Below are positions 37,640 through 45,461 of a stretch of DNA of 64,000 bases, in pieces (within the stretch, counting starts at the first letter, position 1; each line of letters begins with the position of its first letter). The stretch is taken from assembly GCF_003429085.1 (NCBI RefSeq), contig NZ_QVTC01000060.1:29126-93125 (forward strand), in the 5' to 3' direction. The position numbers were made by a program, and so were the translations under genes. Origin of the DNA: Bacillus sp. V59.32b. GTDB taxonomy: Bacteria > Bacillota > Bacilli > Bacillales > DSM-1321. The notes below the pieces were generated by a model that was given only the letters and a program-made list of their open reading frames with translations, did not search any database and was not told where the DNA came from.

Positions 37640-37813
37640 TTTGTGGAAGAGCTAATCGCAGAAAATGATCAAACTTTTTTACAAAAGTTGTGAAATACTT
37701 CACAAAAAAGGGACCCGTTTTGATCAATCTTTTTTTCAAAACGGGTTCTTTATAAGTTACGTAAGATGTGGGTTTGTAAGTTATTTTTGATCAAACTTTA
37801 TTTTAAAGCTACA
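37640..37813. repeat. Distal (L-type) transposon end 1
   Basis: TGATCAA cores at 37666, 37721 and 37788 mark three dispersed sites. A terminator-like hairpin of ACCCGTTTTGA with TCAAAACGGGT lies between. The end ...AAAGCTACA is followed by ACAGC. The reverse complement TGTAGCTTTAAAATAAAGTTT matches the R-type terminus. Confidence 0.8.
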
Positions 37814-37818
37814 ACAGC
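37814..37818. repeat. Target-site duplication ACAGC, middle copy
   Basis: It lies exactly between the ACA end of one element and the TGT start of the next, as expected if insertions followed one another at a single site. Confidence 0.8.
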
Positions 37819-37932
37819 TGTGGATTAAAATAAAGTCGCGATGATTATAAAAAAGATGCGATGTTTAAAAATAAGTCGCGACGTTTATAAAAATGTTGCG
37901 ATGCTCTACCCCTTTGGATAATCTAAAGGGGT
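37819..37932 (+). repeat. R-type transposon end 2 with four 20-bp sites
   Basis: Begins TGTGGATTAAAATAAAG. Related units (AGTCGCGATGATTATAAAA and variants) start at 37834, 37854, 37874 and 37894, exactly 20 bp apart. The same CCCCTTTGGAT/ATCTAAAGGGG hairpin as in end 1 follows, then a few bases resembling a destroyed tnsA start. Confidence 0.78.
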
Positions 37933-38007
37933 GTTTTTATAGTGAAAGGAAAGAACATCTAAATTAAATGACGGATTAATGAACTGTTGATAGAAAATAG
38001 AGTTGTT

Positions 38008-38172
38008 CCGTTAAAGGGCCAGATTATTGAATAATACAGATAGAAAATGATTGAACTTTTTATAAAAACCATACTTTAACCCAGTGGAAAAGAATCCACT
38101 TTTATCAATCTTTTCTTCGTTAAATACCGGTTTTTGTAGTTAATTTGACCACAAATTTTATTTCAAAGCATA
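38008..38172. repeat. L-type transposon end 2, degraded
   Basis: CCGTTAAAGGGCCAGATTATTG resembles the inner boundary of end 1. Degraded cores (TGATTGA at 38048, TTATCAA at 38102, TTGACCA near 38146) keep the spacing of ends 1 and 3, and the sequence reaches TTTCAAAGCA at 38161-38170. The terminal ACA and duplication are no longer clear. Confidence 0.6.
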
Positions 38173-38196
38173 TTGAGGAAAAATTATAAATACAAC

Positions 38197-38227
38197 TTGA
38201 CATTGGAGTAAACTCCAATGATATTCT
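38197..38227 (+). promoter_or_regulatory. MerR-type promoter/operator of the 38234 regulator
   Basis: TTGACA (38197-38202) and TATTCT (38222-38227) are separated by 19 bp, the elongated spacer of MerR-controlled promoters. A perfect 9-bp dyad CATTGGAGT-AA-ACTCCAATG (38201-38220) fills it. The expected start of transcription, about 7 bp beyond the -10, coincides with the ATG at 38234. Confidence 0.8.
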
Positions 38228-38233
38228 GGGTTC

Positions 38234-38710
38234 ATGGAAAAACTTTATTCTATACAAGAGGTTTCACGAAAACTTGGGATCCCCAAGGATACACTTCGGT
38301 ATTATGACCGGATTGGGATCATCTCGCCTTCTCGGGATGACAATCGGTACCGCAAGTATTCGAGGGATGACCTCATAGACTTGATGAATACTCAGATCAT
38401 GCAGTATGCGGACTTTTCTCTTGACGAAATCAAGGAGAAATTTATTGGTATCCGCAAGATGGAAAATATTGATTCCACTTACTGTGAAGATGTTGCTTCG
38501 TTCCTCGATGCTAAAAACGCAGAAACGCGGATGAAGATTACCCATCTGGAAAAGGTCAGCCAGCTGCTCAATATGGCAGCCGAAACGTTAAGGGACTTTA
38601 ATAAAGAAAGCGACCAACGATTGGCAGAATTCGTCCGCGAGCTTTACAAGGATATCCGAGAGAATGAACCGGAAATTTCTAAGGAGGGTTGTGATCGTCA
38701 TCAAGGTTAG
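38234..38710 (+). CDS. MerR family transcriptional regulator (island cargo)
   Basis: 158 residues. The MerR DNA-binding domain is residues 1-70 (YSIQEVSRKLGIPKDTLRYYDRIGII). A dimerisation helix follows (about 80-125). The only cysteines are one near residue 84 and one near the end, so it is not a metal-type MerR with a clear binding loop; an organic or redox ligand is possible. No ribosome site precedes the ATG and the promoter places it at or near +1, so it may be leaderless. It overlaps the membrane protein gene by 20 bp. Confidence 0.88.
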   Translation: MEKLYSIQEVSRKLGIPKDTLRYYDRIGIISPSRDDNRYRKYSRDDLIDLMNTQIMQYADFSLDEIKEKFIGIRKMENIDSTYCEDVASFLDAKNAETRMKITHLEKVSQLLNMAAETLRDFNKESDQRLAEFVRELYKDIRENEPEISKEGCDRHQG

Positions 38711-39101
38711 GAATTATTATTATCTGATTGTAGGGGTTCTTGCGATTCTGTTTGCCGTTACGCATGCTTGGAATGGGCAATCCGTTGTGCTGCCGACACT
38801 CGACATTAAGGCGATGCCCATGGATACCCGGACGGTATTCACGTATGTTTGGCACATTATAACGGCGGAAAATCTGGTATTCGGCATTGCATTCATTTAC
38901 ATGTCATTCCAAAGTGAGCAATTAAAAATCCGTATTGCCGCTTTGATAATCGCGGCGATCCTGATCGTCCGACTGATTGTCATTCTTGGCGTAACTGCAT
39001 TACTTGACGTTTCAGCTCTTACGGATACGATTGTAGATTCTATTGCCATCGTAATCTATGTTGCCTTGATTATATTGGGCACAACTATGAATAAAAAATA
39101 A
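38691..39101 (+). CDS. Four-helix membrane protein cotranscribed with the MerR regulator
   Basis: 136 residues from GTG 38691, with AAGGAGGG just upstream inside merR. Four transmembrane helices (about 8-26, 52-72, 78-98, 106-128) and no charged pore or catalytic residue seen. I do not recognise the family. The tight overlap with merR suggests that the two form one module, the membrane protein being the regulated output. Confidence 0.75.
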   Translation: MIVIKVRNYYYLIVGVLAILFAVTHAWNGQSVVLPTLDIKAMPMDTRTVFTYVWHIITAENLVFGIAFIYMSFQSEQLKIRIAALIIAAILIVRLIVILGVTALLDVSALTDTIVDSIAIVIYVALIILGTTMNKK

Positions 39102-39508
39102 ACAGGTGGTTATCAGCTACAATAACTTAGATTTCTGAATTTTCTTCCAACTTGTAGACTCTATCAAAGCTATATAGTAAACAATCATTGGCCTTTCTTG
39201 ATTAAATATGTTTATGATCAAAGTTGTACATTCAAAGTCGTGCTGTTATCGAATATTAGAGCAGTGAAATTAACCAAGGTGGGATACACATTCATGACAG
39301 CGATGAGGTCAGGGGGCGTGTCCCTTTGTGCTATTGGGAGCCATACGAAAGGTGGCGAACCCTTGGAGCTCGTTATTAATAAGAAGTCGTCTTTTTGCAT
39401 AGACCACACATTTAAGGGATTGAGTTTTTTGTGGTGTAAAAAAGATTGTGAAGTAATGTACTTAAAGTAAAGGGTGCTATTCTTGAATAAGGGAAAGAGT
39501 AAACTAAC
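39102..39508. other. Decayed island sequence
   Basis: No gene I can support. An open frame of 90 codons from 39198 has no ribosome site and no recognisable motif. Confidence 0.35.
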
Positions 39509-39558
39509 AATAAAGAAGATGCTGGCAATTTGTTTAGCACATCTTCTTTATTGTTTTA
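39509..39558. terminator. Terminator-like hairpin in the island
   Basis: AATAAAGAAGATG and CATCTTCTTTATT form a 13-bp stem with an 18-nt loop and a short T tract. Confidence 0.7.
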
Positions 39559-39625
39559 AGTGATCATGTAATAATCTCTGAGAATGTTGATCTAAAAGAC
39601 TCTCTAATTTTTGTTTTACTGGTGT

Positions 39626-39845
39626 TCAATCCCTATCTATAATGCTATAAAATACTGAATTACGGTAAGAACCATCTTTTCGAATCATATGATTTCTTAA
39701 AATTCCTTCTATTATTCCACCAATTCGTCTATTGCTTTTTGTGATCGTACGTTTTGTTCATCGGTTTATCACGAATAATTTTCAAGATTTCAAAACAATA
39801 CTTTAATAATAAGTATTTACATTCTGTGTTTATCTGCGTGCCCCA
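39626..39845 (-). pseudogene. GNAT (RimJ/RimL-like) acetyltransferase fragment
   Basis: Reading the minus strand from 39845 gives WGTQINTECKYLLLKYCFE, then in another frame EQNVRSQKAIDEL, then GGIIEGILRNHMIRKDGSYR and a normal end at TGA 39626-39628. Together this is the last third of a GNAT acetyltransferase, broken by at least two frameshifts and missing its N-terminal part. It is a cargo relic. Confidence 0.75.
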
Positions 39846-39872
39846 TGTTTAAAAGCGCAAGTTACTTCTTCC

Positions 39873-40055
39873 ATAAAAGGGCGCGATTGTGGAACAACAT
39901 AGGTAGAAAATGATCAATTTTTTTATAAGAACCACACTTAAACTGCTGAAGAAGAATCCATTTTGATCAATCTTTTTTCAAAATGGATTCTTTTTATTTA
40001 TCGTAAAATACTGGTTTGTGAGTTATTTTTGACCAAACTTTAGTTCAAAGCAACA
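39873..40055. repeat. L-type transposon end 3, outermost
   Basis: Inner boundary AAAAGGGCGCGATTGTGGAA, cores TGATCAA at 39911 and 39964 and TGACCAA at 40030, hairpin AATCCATTTTGA/TCAAAATGGATT, and terminus ...AAAGCAACA followed by ACAGC. Core spacings (53 and 66 bp) match those of end 1 (55 and 67). Confidence 0.8.
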
Positions 40056-40060
40056 ACAGC
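40056..40060. repeat. Target-site duplication ACAGC, outer copy
   Basis: Matches 35906-35910 at the other side of the island and continues into the second half of the old nrdJ terminator. Confidence 0.85.
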
Positions 40061-40081
40061 GGTAAGCTGTCAGGTTTTTTT
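40061..40081 (+). terminator. 3' half of the original nrdJ terminator, displaced by the island
   Basis: GGTAAGCTGTCAGGTTTTTTT here and ACCTGACAGC at 35901-35910 would, without the island and one ACAGC copy, form a perfect 10-bp stem (ACCTGACAGC/GCTGTCAGGT) with a GGTAA loop and seven T residues. The insertion split it 4.1 kb apart. Confidence 0.88.
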
Positions 40082-40193
40082 GCGCAACAACCTGAAAGAG
40101 TGGAAACTCCCCTGTTGCATTTCCTTTTTTTGACCGAAAACATTTCCTTGTTTAGGACATCATATTAATACAAATGTCGGATGAGGTGCAGGG

Positions 40194-41439
40194 ATGAAAA
40201 ACAAGGAATACCTAGAAGAGAACAAAGTGAGTGTCTGGTGTATCGTAAGCATGGCTTCGATCCCGCTTGTCATGACGCTCGGAAACTCAATGCTGATCCC
40301 GATTTTGCCCATCTTTGAAGATAAGGTGGGGATTACCTCTTTTCAGTCGAGTATGGTGATTACAAGCTATTCGATTGCTTCCATCTTTTTGATTCCGGTA
40401 GCCGGTTATTTATCCGATAAGTTTGGCAGAAAAAAAGTGATGCTGCCGGCCCTCCTATTCGCTTTGATCGGCGGATTGATTGCGGGTTTTGCTTCATGGA
40501 AGCTGCAACAGCCTTTCACTTGGATCATTATCGGACGAATTTTGCAGGGCATTGGAGCAGCCGGTGCTGCACCAATCATTTTGCCATTAGTAGGCGATCT
40601 TTATAAAGATGATGATGAAAAAACAAGCTCCTGTTTAGGCATCATTGAAACGAGCAACACATTTGGAAAAGTGCTCAGTCCCATATTGGGATCCCTATTT
40701 GCGTCCATTGTCTGGTTTCTTCCATTTTTCTCGATTTCCTTTTTTAGCCTGATATCCATGATCCTCGTTTTTTTCTTTATTAAGGTACCTAAAGGAGAAG
40801 AAGAGCCAAAAAGGTTTAAGGAATTTCTCCAGACGACGAAGAAAACGTTCAAACAGGAAGGGAGATGGCTGTACACGGTTTTCCTGTTAGGTGCATTTGT
40901 GATGCTTATTTTGTTTGCCATGCTTTTTTCTCTCGGACAGCCTGGAAACCGTCCACCGATTAAAAGGCATGAGAAAAGGGTTTATCATTGCGGTCCCGCT
41001 TTTCCTGCTTTGTATTTCATCGTATGTCTCGGGAAGGAAAATCAAAGGAAGCCTGTCTGCGATGAAGAAATTAATCATTGGCTGCTTGATTCTTATGTCC
41101 GGCAGTGTTGTGTTTATCGGGTTTGTGAAAGCAAGGCTGATTTTGCTTCTTGTCGTAACTAGTCTCGTCGGGATCGCGATAGGAGCGTTATTGCCAACCT
41201 TGGATGCTTTGATCACCGAAAATATTGAAAAGGAAGAACGAGGGACGATTTCTTCCTTTTACAGCTCGGCGCGTTTTATCGGAGTGGCTCTGGGACCGCC
41301 GCTCATGTCGATCCTTATGAAAAACTATTTAAACATTAGCTATATTGGTTCAGGTATTATTGGCCTGATCATTATGTTGATCGTCATCAAGTGCATCCAC
41401 ACAGAGAGCGGACAAGAAAAAATGAGCCCGCATAATTGA
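40194..41439 (+). pseudogene. MFS drug-type transporter with a frameshift in a T6 run
   Basis: The first frame (40194-) gives six helices with the MFS signature GYLSDKFGRKKVMLP and GRILQGIGAAGAAPIILPLVGD. The second frame continues as LSDSLETVHRLKGMRKGF, helices 7-12 and a normal end at 41439. The break is at 40924-40929, six T; with five the protein is continuous, about 414 residues. The family (Blt/YmfD-like, proton-driven export) fits length and motifs. The ATG has GAGGTG upstream. It is just outside the Tn7-like island. Confidence 0.85.
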
Positions 41440-41440
41440 A

Positions 41441-41474
41441 AGACCGATTACAAAAATTGTAGTCGGTCGTTTAT
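41441..41474 (+). terminator. Hairpin after the MFS gene
   Basis: GACCGATTACAA and TTGTAGTCGGTC form a 12-bp stem with one mismatch-type pair; the T tract after it is short, so termination is moderate. Confidence 0.6.
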
Positions 41475-41535
41475 GTTGGAATAAAAATTCTTTTTGTATG
41501 GTTACGACGTACACCACAGGCGCTTTCACTTTTCT

Positions 41536-41724
41536 TTAAAGATTCTCATTCTGCTGTCCGATCTCATCCCCGGCTAAAATTTCGTTTGCCGTTTTTAACT
41601 CCATATATTCATCCACTGAATCTCCCGGAACCGTTTTTCGGTTCGGAAAGGCCTGGTCGGTTTCAATTGTCAGTCTCTCTTTCTTTGGGGCATTGGTTAG
41701 ATATTGATCCTCTCTTTTTTTCAT
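41536..41724 (-). CDS. Small hydrophilic hypothetical protein, 62 aa
   Basis: Acidic, soluble, no recognised domain. GGAGGTG lies 12-14 bp before the ATG, somewhat distant. It is divergent from splB, where B. subtilis has splA on the other strand; no similarity to SplA is evident. Translation is uncertain. Confidence 0.5.
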   Translation of the reverse strand: MKKREDQYLTNAPKKERLTIETDQAFPNRKTVPGDSVDEYMELKTANEILAGDEIGQQNENL

Positions 41725-41865
41725 GCTCTGCTTAACACCTCCGAACTATTAATTTTCCCATAATAAACCCAACATGAGAACACACGGATTCAGAAAAACT
41801 ATCCTTATGAATAGGATGTCAAAATTCCGCAACTGCATACTGACTATAAAAGGAGAGCATGAAGA

Positions 41866-42891
41866 ATGAAACCATTTGTTCCACAGCTTGTTTATATCGA
41901 ACCAAAAGCCCTGGAATATCCGCTTGGCCGTGAACTGAAACAAAAGTTTGAGGAGATGAACATCGAAATCAGAGAAACGACGTCACACAACCAAATCAGA
42001 GGGCTGCCTGGAGATAATGACTTTCAAAGATACCGGGTCGCAAAATCGACTTTGGTGATTGGCATCCGGAAGACGTTGAAATTCGATACATCCAAGCCGT
42101 CCGCAGAATATGCGATTCCGCTCGCTACCGGGTGTATGGGACATTGCCATTATTGCTATTTGCAGACCACTCTCGGGAGCAAGCCATACATAAGGTCTTA
42201 TGTTAATCTGGAGGATATTTTCGAGGCGGCTGAAAAATATATGAATGAAAGAAAGCCGGAGATCACACGGTTTGAAGCAGCCTGTACTTCTGATATTGTC
42301 GGCATCGATCATTTAACACATTCCCTTAAGAAAACGATTGAGTTCTTTGGGCAAAAAGAATTTGGTTTGCTGAGGTTCGTTACCAAATTCCATCATGTCG
42401 ACCATCTGCTCGATGCCAAGCATAACGGAAGGACACGATTTCGCTTTAGCATCAATTCCCGCTATGTCATTAAAAATTTTGAACCGGGGACCTCTTCTTT
42501 TGATGAGCGAATAGAAGCAGCGCGGAAGGTGGCGGCTGCAGGCTATCCACTCGGATTCATTGTGGCGCCGATTTATATCCATGAGGATTGGAAAGCAGGC
42601 TATCTTGAGCTGTTTGAGCGTTTAAGTGAATCATTGCAAGGAATGGATCTTTCCAACTTAACGTTTGAATTGATCCAGCACCGGTTCACCGCACCGGCAA
42701 AACGGGTGATTCAAAAAAATTACCCAAAGTCAAAGCTTGAGCTCGATGAAGGCAAACGTAAATATAAATGGGGCCGGTATGGAATTGGAAAGTATGTCTA
42801 TCCAAACGAAGAGGCGGCTGACTTGGAATCCACGATCAGAGGCTATATCGACCGCTTTTTTCCGAAAAGTGAGGTTCAGTATTTTACCTAA
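41866..42891 (+). CDS. splB: Spore photoproduct lyase
   Basis: 341 residues. This radical-SAM enzyme repairs the spore photoproduct (a thymine dimer specific to spore DNA) during germination. The cluster-binding motif CMGHCHYC gives Cys90, Cys94 and Cys97; the hydrogen-donor cysteine is in EAACTSDIVG (Cys140). AAAGGAGAG precedes the ATG. The gene is alone; in B. subtilis it is made in the forespore under sigma-G. A CATACTG sequence upstream could be a -10 but no matching -35 was found. Confidence 0.96.
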   Translation: MKPFVPQLVYIEPKALEYPLGRELKQKFEEMNIEIRETTSHNQIRGLPGDNDFQRYRVAKSTLVIGIRKTLKFDTSKPSAEYAIPLATGCMGHCHYCYLQTTLGSKPYIRSYVNLEDIFEAAEKYMNERKPEITRFEAACTSDIVGIDHLTHSLKKTIEFFGQKEFGLLRFVTKFHHVDHLLDAKHNGRTRFRFSINSRYVIKNFEPGTSSFDERIEAARKVAAAGYPLGFIVAPIYIHEDWKAGYLELFERLSESLQGMDLSNLTFELIQHRFTAPAKRVIQKNYPKSKLELDEGKRKYKWGRYGIGKYVYPNEEAADLESTIRGYIDRFFPKSEVQYFT

Positions 42892-42964
42892 ATGAATAAA
42901 GTGAAAAATTTAGTGACATATAGCTTATCCCCTGATTAAAGTGTAGAAAAGGCCTTTAGCAGGG

Positions 42965-43867
42965 GTGGACAAATTGCTTATTGACGGTGTGTTTTCCGGA
43001 GGAGGAATAAAGGGTTTTGCATTGGTCGGCGCATTACAGGTACTGGAGGAAAGGGGCTTTACATTCTGCAGGACGGCCGGGACAAGTGCAGGCTCGATTA
43101 TTGCAGCGTTTATTACGGTCGGTTACAATGGCCGTGAAATAAATGATATATTAAATGAAATGGATGCAAGCGAGTTTTTGGATGCTAGAATAAGAAACAG
43201 ACTGCCCATTCCGTTTGCAAAATGGCTTATGGTTTATTGGAAGCTGGGTTTGTATAAGGGAGACGCCCTTGAAAAATGGGTCGCCGAAAAGCTTGCAGCA
43301 AGAGGAGTCGTCAGGTTTTCGGATCTTCCATTTCAGAGCTTGAGAATTATCGTTTCCGACATTTCAAATGGAAGATTGGTCGTGCTGCCGGATGACCTGG
43401 TTAAGTATGGAATTGATCCGGGGAGTTTCCCGGTCGCAAAAGCAGTACGAATGAGCTGCAGCATTCCTTATTTTTTTGAACCAGTCAAGCTGAAGCTGGA
43501 GAAGGGCATGGGTAGTCATGTGTTTGTGGATGGCGGTGTGTTGAGCAATTTTCCGATGTGGCTATTCGATTCGGAACATGTAAAAAAGCGGCGTCCTGTA
43601 CTTGGGATGAAACTAAGCGGAGATAAAGAATGCGAAAAACCTCATGAAGTGGACAACGCACTTGAGATGTTCAGCGCTCTGTTCAAGACGATGAAGGATG
43701 CCCACGATTCCAGATATATCTCAAGAAAGCATGTTAACAATATTATTTTCATTCCGATGAAGGGCGTGTCGGCGACTGAATTTGAATTAACAGAGGAGAA
43801 CAAGGCTGTGCTTGTCAATCAAGGGAAACAATCGGCTGAAAAGTTCCTGAAAAAATGGACCTATTAA
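42965..43867 (+). CDS. yqhO: YqhO, patatin-like phospholipase family
   Basis: 300 residues. The oxyanion loop is SGGGIKGFA (residues 11-19), the nucleophile serine is in GTSAGS (about 42), and the catalytic Asp is in DGGVLSNFP (about 195), all in the spacing of patatin-type Ser-Asp hydrolases. The physiological lipid substrate is unknown. The start is GTG 42965, with AGGGG very close upstream. It ends within a bidirectional terminator. Confidence 0.93.
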   Translation: MDKLLIDGVFSGGGIKGFALVGALQVLEERGFTFCRTAGTSAGSIIAAFITVGYNGREINDILNEMDASEFLDARIRNRLPIPFAKWLMVYWKLGLYKGDALEKWVAEKLAARGVVRFSDLPFQSLRIIVSDISNGRLVVLPDDLVKYGIDPGSFPVAKAVRMSCSIPYFFEPVKLKLEKGMGSHVFVDGGVLSNFPMWLFDSEHVKKRRPVLGMKLSGDKECEKPHEVDNALEMFSALFKTMKDAHDSRYISRKHVNNIIFIPMKGVSATEFELTEENKAVLVNQGKQSAEKFLKKWTY

Positions 43868-43907
43868 AAAATCGGGCTTTTTAAAACGAAGCCCGATTTT
43901 TCTTTTT
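43865..43907. terminator. Bidirectional terminator between yqhO and yqhP
   Basis: AAAAATCGGGCTT and AAGCCCGATTTTT form a 13-bp stem; T runs occur on both strands. The yqhO stop codon TAA overlaps its left edge. Confidence 0.93.
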
Positions 43908-44246
43908 ATTTTTTTTTCCTTCAATGACGGTTAGGTTTGCTTCCGACTTTTTTCTGATTTTCGATTTATTCTTCGCTGATTTGGCTAGAGAAAAGGTAGC
44001 GACATTATCCCGTTTTGCCTTTGTGGATTTCTGCCTGTTTTTCGATTGGCGAGCGGCTTTAAGAAATGCCCGTTGCTCTTTTTTTTCAGGCTTATCCTTT
44101 GTTAAACGTTTATAAATGAAATAAACAATCCCCACCACAACTGCGATAATCAGGACGCTTCTGATCAAGCCCCATGGATTATGAAACAATTGGCTGGCGA
44201 GTCCGAGAACGGCCAATGCAATGATCCCGTAAATGATACGATTCAA
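43881..44246 (-). CDS. yqhP: YqhP, small membrane protein with a basic tail
   Basis: 121 residues from TTG 44246; AAGGAGGTG directly precedes it, whereas GTG 44255 overlaps that site. Two hydrophobic helices (about 5-20 and 28-45) are followed by a very basic lysine/arginine tail with KKNKKKNR at the end, probably cytoplasmic. The 3' end lies in the terminator. Function unknown. Confidence 0.85.
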   Translation of the reverse strand: MNRIIYGIIALAVLGLASQLFHNPWGLIRSVLIIAVVVGIVYFIYKRLTKDKPEKKEQRAFLKAARQSKNRQKSTKAKRDNVATFSLAKSAKNKSKIRKKSEANLTVIEGKKNKKKNRASF

Positions 44247-44341
44247 CAAAGACACCTCCTTAAGAGCATCATGAGCATTTTTACCGCTTTTTAAACGAGC
44301 TTTTTCAAATAATCCTCAAACTTTTTTCCTTATGCTATTTT

Positions 44342-45292
44342 TTACACAATATCTTCTGTTTTTAAACCTGCGGCTGTACCTTTTTCCAGTCTGAGAAGTT
44401 CATTGAAAGAAGCCAGGGCCACTTCGACCTGGTCATCTGTCGGCTCTTTAGTGGTCAAAAGCTGCAACCATAGACCGGGATAACCAAGATAGCGCAGCAC
44501 GGGAACCTCCCTCAATTTGTTTGTAAGCTGAAGGACTTCAAAGGAAATGCCGAGAACCACCGGAATGAGCAAAATCCGATTGACCACTCTCAGCCAGAGG
44601 GGATCCGTAGGAAAGAACATATAGACAAAAACCCCTACAAATACAGTGAATAAGATAAAGCTTGAACCACAGCGGTAATGGAGTCTGGACTGGGCTTGAA
44701 TGTTTTCTACAGTAAGTTCTTTGCCGTTTTCAAAACAATTGATAATCTTATGCTCAGCTCCGTGATATTGGAAGACCCTTTTAATGATCGGGGTGAGCGA
44801 CACAAAATATATATAGGAAAACAATAGGAGAAGCTTGAAGAAGCCTTCCACAAGAATCTGTGCGGTCTTACCCTGAAAAATCGGTTGCATTAAATCAGCG
44901 AGAAAAACCGGGATGAGTGTAAATATCAATTTTCCAAAAATGAATGAAAGCACGCCAACTGCTGCTACACCTAGCCACATGGTCAGCTTCGACGATGATG
45001 CCGCTTCCTTTGCGATTTCCCCATCATCTGCAGGATCTACATCAAAGCGTTCTGATGAAAAGTTTAGATGCTTTGAGCCGTTGGCGCTTGAAGTTATAAT
45101 GGCCACGATACCTCGCAAAAAAGGGATTTTCTTTAATTTCTGAAGCAGGGGCTTACTTTCTCGTGGTACATGAAAATATTCTATGGAAGAGTCTTTACGC
45201 CGGACCGCGGTAACGGTGTGGTGTTTGCCGCCAAACATGACGCCTTCCACTACCGCCTGCCCTCCGTATACTGGTTTTTGGGTTTCAGACAA
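44342..45292 (-). CDS. yqhQ: YqhQ, DUF1385 membrane protein
   Basis: 316 residues with the family start VYGGQAVVEGVMFGG, the central FQYHGAEHKIINCFE and SRLHYRCGSSFI motifs, and four to five helices. Histidines and glutamates in GAEHK suggest a metal or catalytic site, but the role is not known. TTG 45292 is the apparent start with GGTTGG upstream. Divergent from yqhR. Confidence 0.93.
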   Translation of the reverse strand: MSETQKPVYGGQAVVEGVMFGGKHHTVTAVRRKDSSIEYFHVPRESKPLLQKLKKIPFLRGIVAIITSSANGSKHLNFSSERFDVDPADDGEIAKEAASSSKLTMWLGVAAVGVLSFIFGKLIFTLIPVFLADLMQPIFQGKTAQILVEGFFKLLLLFSYIYFVSLTPIIKRVFQYHGAEHKIINCFENGKELTVENIQAQSRLHYRCGSSFILFTVFVGVFVYMFFPTDPLWLRVVNRILLIPVVLGISFEVLQLTNKLREVPVLRYLGYPGLWLQLLTTKEPTDDQVEVALASFNELLRLEKGTAAGLKTEDIV

Positions 45293-45461
45293 TTTCTACA
45301 CCAACCTATGCTGTTATTTTACCCTTCGTACTACTTCTTTATCATACTAAAAAAAACAATATTTTTATACTTTAATCGTTCAACTTCTATCATTACATGG
45401 ATGAATTCATAGAAATATTGCATGCGGGGAAGGGGCATGCTACATAATGGAGGTGAAAGAT

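Larger units (their letters stand above)
35911..40055. mobile_element. Series of decayed Tn7-like elements inserted downstream of nrdJ
   Basis: The region begins TGTGGTTTTGAAATAAAGTT and its far end reads, in reverse complement, TGTTGCTTTGAACTAAAGTT: imperfect inverted repeats with TGT/ACA termini. It is flanked by ACAGC on both sides. Internally a second pair of ends (…AAAGCTACA, ACAGC, TGTGGATTAAAATAAAG) occurs at 37806-37835, and a third distal-type end near 38008-38172. The nrdJ-proximal ends have contiguous 20-bp repeats and adjoin tnsA; the distal ends have three dispersed sites, the same asymmetry as Tn7 right and left ends. The tnsA-side end faces nrdJ, as Tn7R faces glmS. No intact transposase gene remains. 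Confidence 0.85.

Noticed and set aside
39198..39470. 90-codon frame in the island
   Set aside because: No ribosome site, no motif, and located in decayed DNA between relics.
41800..41860. Sigma-G promoter of splB
   Set aside because: TGAATA and CATACTG are both present but about 22 bp apart, beyond the usual 17-18 bp spacing.
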